In this document: positions 59,528-64,000 of the stretch, piece after piece
Layout: every line of letters starts with the position of its first letter
Position numbering within the stretch: the first letter of the stretch is position 1
Assembly (NCBI GenBank): GCA_947311845.1
Contig: CAMZMU010000034.1
Span: 91,081,263-91,145,262, forward strand
Length of the DNA stretch: 64,000 bases
Source of the DNA: Poa pratensis
Lineage: Eukaryota; Streptophyta; Magnoliopsida; Poales; Poaceae
Direction of reading: 5' to 3'
Translations under genes and position numbers: made by a program
The notes under the pieces: model-generated
What the model saw: only the letters and a program-made list of their open reading frames with translations
What the model was told of the DNA's origin: nothing
Database searches by the model: none

Positions 59528-59922
59528 TATAAAATAACTCACGAACTTACAGTGCATATTTCCAACACATACGAGTAAGATGGAAAATAAGCTGTTCATC
59601 TTTTGCTCAGAGAAGGCTTGCTCCTTATAAAGGCTTGAGTGCTACACAGTGACATGAAGTCATTGGTCCTTCCGTAGGTAAGTGGATAAGAATCTTTTGG
59701 TTATGGCCATAGTCCTCGGATAGGTAAGTCGGCTACAAGAGATTTATAATTTATTAAACAAGCAAATGAATCTTCTCATGTGGTTTTCTCCGTTCATTCA
59801 AACAAAAATTGAAGGACATAATATTTACTAAAATCTACATTTAGTTCGTTTCCACCTAATTATTTTACATGTTCTAGCGGATGATATCCCCTACAAAAGA
59901 ACTTGGCATTCTAATGCATTCT

Positions 59923-60379
59923 TCTTTTTTTTTTTTGAAATGTCAAGCCTGTGTATATTCATCGGAAGTATTTGTACAGAGTACAATACACAGGCAAGAA
60001 CTGCCAGAGGAAGGGAACCAGTACAACAGCGCGTATCGCTGAACCACCGCGACGGTCGCCGCCGCTCTCCAGCACCGACAGCACCGGCGACGGAGAAGAA
60101 GCAACACCGCAAACCACACTGGAAGAAGGATCCACCCCACGCTTGTAGAAACCGCATAAGCCGCCCGCCGTCAGACGCCGGAAACCGAGACGATGAACAC
60201 CCATCGGCACAGCAGCTCCGCCCTCCAGATCCAACACGCCATCTCCCCTGCACTGGCACCAACTCCGGCCGTTGAAGCTCCTGTACAAGCTCCATGACCT
60301 CACGACCACGCCAGAGCAAGCGTCGCCGCGTCGGCGAGGTCCAAGCACAAAATCCTCCCCGAGGAGGACTCGTATTTCA
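59923..60379 (-). mobile_element. Antisense retroposon with T tract and 10-bp target duplication
   Basis: AATGCATTCT at 59913-59922 and 60380-60389 flanks a 457-bp insert that starts with a T run (poly(A) tail of a minus-strand copy). The body is GC-rich with minus-strand open frames (for example 60348-59959) that contain no reverse transcriptase, so it is a 5'-truncated LINE or a retroposed transcript. Confidence 0.82.
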
Positions 60380-60834
60380 AATGCATTCTAAGTATTCTTT
60401 GTTTATTGGTTTGAAGGGTTTGTCATTTACTAAGTGAGCTAGTCTAGCAAAAGTCTTTGAGAAGAGCTTACAAAGTAGAGATTACTAAAGCTGACAAGTT
60501 TCGGTAGCCAAAATCTTTACTAAGTAATCTTACATGCTTGTACTTGTCTAGCGTGTCATTCTTGAGGCGGATGCACTCATAGTGTTCTACCCGCCTTGCC
60601 AAGCTGTCGGTGATTTTGTTTTCAAAGTATGCAATCCATAGTGACTCGGTTCATGTGTGAACTCTGTGTTTTCAATGCATCAACATGACCAACATTGCAC
60701 CGACTCTAAAATATGGTTTCTAAATCAACTCTCTACCTTATCTTGGTTTAAAACGATACATAATAGTTTAAAATCCCATATTCAATCAAATAATCTCAAG
60801 TTTGAAACGCTCCTGAAAAATATCAAATATATTT

Positions 60835-60975
60835 TCCTTATCCATCGCCGACGGCTATTTCGGGACGCTCTTCCCGCTCAACCACGGCGGGATCCTGCCC
60901 GTCGTGCCGGCGAGCTGCGACCTGGAGGCGCTCATGGAACCTCATGGCAGAGAGGCAGTGCCATCTGGTAGGCAG
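60835..60975 (+). pseudogene. Unidentified exon-like fragment
   Basis: A GC-rich island in AT-rich DNA reads 'ADGYFGTLFPLNHGGILPV' and then 'VPASCDLEALMEPHG' without stops. The sharp change in composition suggests an exon carried here by a transposon or left from a decayed gene. I do not recognise the protein. Confidence 0.4.
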
Positions 60976-61550
60976 CTAGGAGCAACTGCTAGTGTTGGCT
61001 AGGATTACAATGCTTAGTATAGTGTAGCTCAACTGTGCAGCTCATTATATTACTTACTGGATGGCTGGGTATATAGAGGATGAAACAAATGGCAGAATAT
61101 CATTGCAACTGAGATTTTTCATGTCATAGAAGTAAATGTTTTGGCAATATCTTCTGTTAGACAACAAACCGATACATTAAGAACAACATAAGGAAGATTC
61201 GAGATCCTTCTACTAGTAAACTCCTTGTGTGTATTGTGTACAGCATATTTGATCTCCATAAACTTGCATCCATTCATGATGCTACTGAGCAGTCAGACCC
61301 CTTTTATTTCATATAATGGCAGCTCGTCGTCGTTTCTCAGATTTTATCGAAAGATTAACCCACAGCTGCACAGCCCATGCTCGATCTTTTTGAGAAGGCT
61401 TCCAATAGCATAGTTATGAACAGAAAGTTTAAAGAACCAACGATTCTCATCGTGGACAGTGTATTGCGATATGAGTTCACAGATGAAAACATGCATATGG
61501 AAAATGGAAAATACCGAAAGACTGCTGGGTAGAAGCAAATATCACCAGCG

Positions 61551-62456
61551 TCAGGATCTAATATCACTCTCTTCAGTTTCTGTGTACAGTTTGTGCTCTC
61601 TAATATACTGGATTACTTCGTCACATGTAAGGTACTTTATTGAGAGACATCTTCTAATACATTCTCTGCAATTTGATTAAAAGGAAATACAGAAATCAAC
61701 ATCCTAGCATCAGATAAAGGGAAATTGAAGGTGGTAATAGCATCTAATTATACAGAAATCAGCTCAGATAAAATGATACCTTACTCTCGATGAACTGATC
61801 TGATTTGGCACAATCTCATCAACGGAAATTATGTTATCCCGAAAAATATACATCGGCATACATACGTGTGAGTAAATTGTCATACTTCATCGGAGTAGCA
61901 AGCTCCTCAAGCTAGAAGTTTCACCCTGCATTCTTGTAGTGTCCCACTGTTGGATATTAGCTTCTGAACATCTTTTCCTTCCCTACGGATGCAAACAACA
62001 CCAAAGTCTTTACATATAGCCCTGACCTGGAAACAGAAGAACATACATCAAAGTTAGTTATTCGACACGGGAAAATCAAAAAACAACTAAATAGGACACC
62101 ATGATTTTCAAATTAAGGAGATCATTAGTTTTTTATGTTAAATTGTTGATACCAAACAATTTCAAGTTTTATACCTGGTCTGGAATTCAAACTCCTGGGG
62201 TGCTGAATGATTCGAGCAGGTCGGAGCCACATAAAAGCATTACCTTGAGACTACCTGAAAGAAAATGCACATCATATACATGCTAAAAGCACTGGCAAAC
62301 TACATCTGAATGCTCCAACAGTGTGTAAGAGGGCAATACTGCATTGAAACAATACATGCCTCGCTATATACCTTGATCAGCTAGGCCATCCTTGCACAGA
62401 GATTTCTTAACTCTCGAGAGGACAGTCAGGGTGCGCTGATAACCTTTCTGCGTTGC
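61551..62456 (-). pseudogene. Nicotinamide/nicotinate mononucleotide adenylyltransferase (NMNAT) pseudogene
   Basis: NMNAT makes NAD from NMN or NaMN and ATP. Five C-terminal exons are recognisable: 62456-62372 ('GYQRTLTVLSRVKKSLCKDGL'), 62254-62175 ('VMLLCGSDLLESFSTPGV'), 62026-61925 ('VRAICKDFGVVCIRREGKDV'), 61838-61780 ('DNIISVDEIVPNQISSSRV') and 61665-61551 ('SIKYLTCDEVIQYIREHKL'). Lesions: the N-terminal half with the 'GSFNPPT' nucleotide-binding region is absent; TGA at 62189-62187 replaces the Trp of 'GVWIPDQ'; and the acceptor before 61838 reads GG in place of AG. Splice phases otherwise still fit. The decay is mild, so loss of function is fairly recent or the parent gene is elsewhere. 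Confidence 0.88.
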
Positions 62457-62459
62457 CTA

Positions 62460-62970
62460 CATCAAGAACACAACAACGCGTCCCAAATACGTCATTATAA
62501 AAATCGCATGTGATTTACCTTACAACGCAAAATCGAACGGTACACATCTACTAACACGAAAAAAAATCAAGTTATCTCCCACGGATCTATCATCACGAAA
62601 GATGAGCTCCCGCACACCAATTCGCATAAGCGGTTCTGTGAGCAGCCGGTAAAAGGTCCTAGCCAGCTCCAAAATAGCGAATTCAGTCACGAGAACAGCA
62701 ATAACATAAATTCATATACTGTAATTTTCAGGTATTTCTAGCTAACTAATACAGTTCTCTAGATTCTCCTCTTCCCTTAGACCTTCGTAATATATGTAGC
62801 TAAAGTTGCCTCTAATTGCAACATTAGTTTGGCATGCCTTTCTTGTCCTCTCTCCAAAGAGTTATTCGGTCAGTAGGGCTAGTTGTTTGTAAAATATTTC
62901 TATCTAGGCTGAGATATGATCATATGAAACTTAGTCATAACATATAATTTTGCATCGAACCAGTGTCACG
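62460..62970. other. Spacer, nothing recognised
   Basis: No continuation of NMNAT coding sequence upstream was found in this stretch on the minus strand. AT-rich, no gene. Confidence 0.4.
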
Positions 62971-62972
62971 TA

Positions 62973-63096
62973 CTCCCTCCGTTTGGAAATAGATGACTTA
63001 GATTTGTCTAAATACAGATGTATGTAGACATGTTTTAGTATGTACATACATCCAAATTTGAACAAACCTAAGTCATCTATTTCTGAACGGAGGGAG
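62973..63096. mobile_element. Stowaway MITE (124 bp)
   Basis: Termini CTCCCTCCGTTTGGAAATAG and its inverted partner, TA duplications at 62971-62972 and 63097-63098. Confidence 0.93.
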
Positions 63097-63109
63097 TACT
63101 TCTTTTGAA

Positions 63110-63900
63110 ATTTGCGATTCCAGGCTGTTGATGAGAGTATCCTGCTGGTGTCACCAAGCGACTTCGTTGTCGGCTTCAATTATCTCGTCCTCTTTTGACA
63201 ATCATCACTTCGGTGAAAACTGCTCCAATCCCCATTTCATCCAATCTTCCAATCCCACTCTATCCTAGGCGAGCCACCACAGATCTCCCTTCTGCTTCTT
63301 GGTAATGGCACGAGAGCATAGCATGCTTGCCATCAGAAGTAGGCGGGGATGACGATTTGTGAAGCAATACGGTGCATGTTTTGATCTCGGTGATCTATCA
63401 ATAGTTCCTGGTGCCTCTTATGCCCATAAATAACAAACATATCCCTAGTGTGTGCACGAACTTAGATTGCATATATTCAACATAGACGTAGACACATAAG
63501 ACTAGAAATAGGCTATTATCCTTTGCTTAGTGGAGGCCTGCTCCTTATAAAGACTTGGAGTGGTAGACAATGAAATGAAGTTGTTGGTCCGTCGGTAGGT
63601 CAATAGATAATAATCCCTTGGTTTTCGGGTAGGTAGGCGGCTACAAGAGGATCATTATTCTTTCAAAAGAACGATGAATCTTCTCATGTCTCTATTTAAA
63701 TTTAGTCAAAGAAAAGAATGTGGAGACAATCTTTTCACAACTCTACATTTAGCTATTTGCACCTAACTCATTACATGTTCTACAAGATGATGATATGTCC
63801 TCCAAAAGAATTAGGCTTAGCTCGAATAAGTTTGTATCCAAGCTTTGTATATCAAGGGTACACCGTCATTTTATTCATATTCAAATACACCCCAAGCATC
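63110..63900. repeat. Repeated RPL23 flank, third copy
   Basis: Runs collinearly with 59140-59400 and then 59560-59890: 'CTCCTTATAAAG', 'TCGGTAGGT', 'GAATCTTCTCATGT', 'ACATGTTCTA' and 'CAAAAGAA' blocks keep the same order. It does not code. Confidence 0.6.
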
Positions 63901-64000
63901 CTTAGTTTATTGTTTGTGAATGTTTTGTCTGTTTACTAATTGAGCTGGTCTAACAGAAGTCTATGGAAAGAGCTTTACTAAACCATCTTCCATATTTGTA

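Overview
The window is plant nuclear DNA, almost certainly from a Pooideae/Triticeae-type grass (wheat, barley or Aegilops relative). The reasons are intron-rich plant genes with GC-rich first exons, three Stowaway MITEs with the typical CTCCCTCCGT termini, a CACTA end, Harbinger-like elements with TAA target duplications, a Helitron, large solo LTRs, and long AT-rich spacers full of foldback elements. There is no bacterial, viral or CRISPR content. No species was identified by search.

Layout. (1) 0-14 kb, gene island 1: a complete CYP72A-type cytochrome P450 (minus), an intronless DUF4220/DUF594 membrane protein (plus) followed by a 637-bp MITE with a perfect 9-bp target duplication, a broken RING-H2/ATL gene, and a complete DeSI/PPPDE thiol-peptidase gene (minus). 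(2) 14-23 kb: relics of the last exons of a CER1-like gene, followed by the intact CER1-like alkane-forming aldehyde decarbonylase gene (minus, 8 exons). (3) 23-43 kb, repeat block: two Harbinger-like elements, an AT-rich minisatellite-like array, a four-layer nest (solo LTR containing a Helitron containing GC-rich transposon-like DNA containing a second solo LTR), foldback elements and a tandem array. (4) 43-64 kb, gene island 2: two tandem small genes encoding unrecognised proteins with a CxxCH motif, a MYB-CC/GARP (PHR-like) transcription-factor gene with a probable frameshift, a conserved-looking multi-exon gene of unknown function, ribosomal protein uL14/RPL23 transcribed divergently from it across a 238-bp spacer, partial copies of the RPL23 3' end, and a degenerate NMN adenylyltransferase pseudogene.

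The genes do not form a pathway. CER1 (cuticular alkanes), the P450 (small-molecule oxidation), DeSI (deSUMOylation-type peptidase), the MYB-CC factor and RPL23 are independent plant functions. The biology visible here is mainly genome evolution: tandem duplication and decay of gene ends (CER1, DeSI, DUF4220, RPL23), pseudogenes with identifiable lesions, two introns best explained by GC donors, and layered transposon insertion. The most interesting unexplained coding signal is the CxxCH gene pair at 43.9-46.7 kb.
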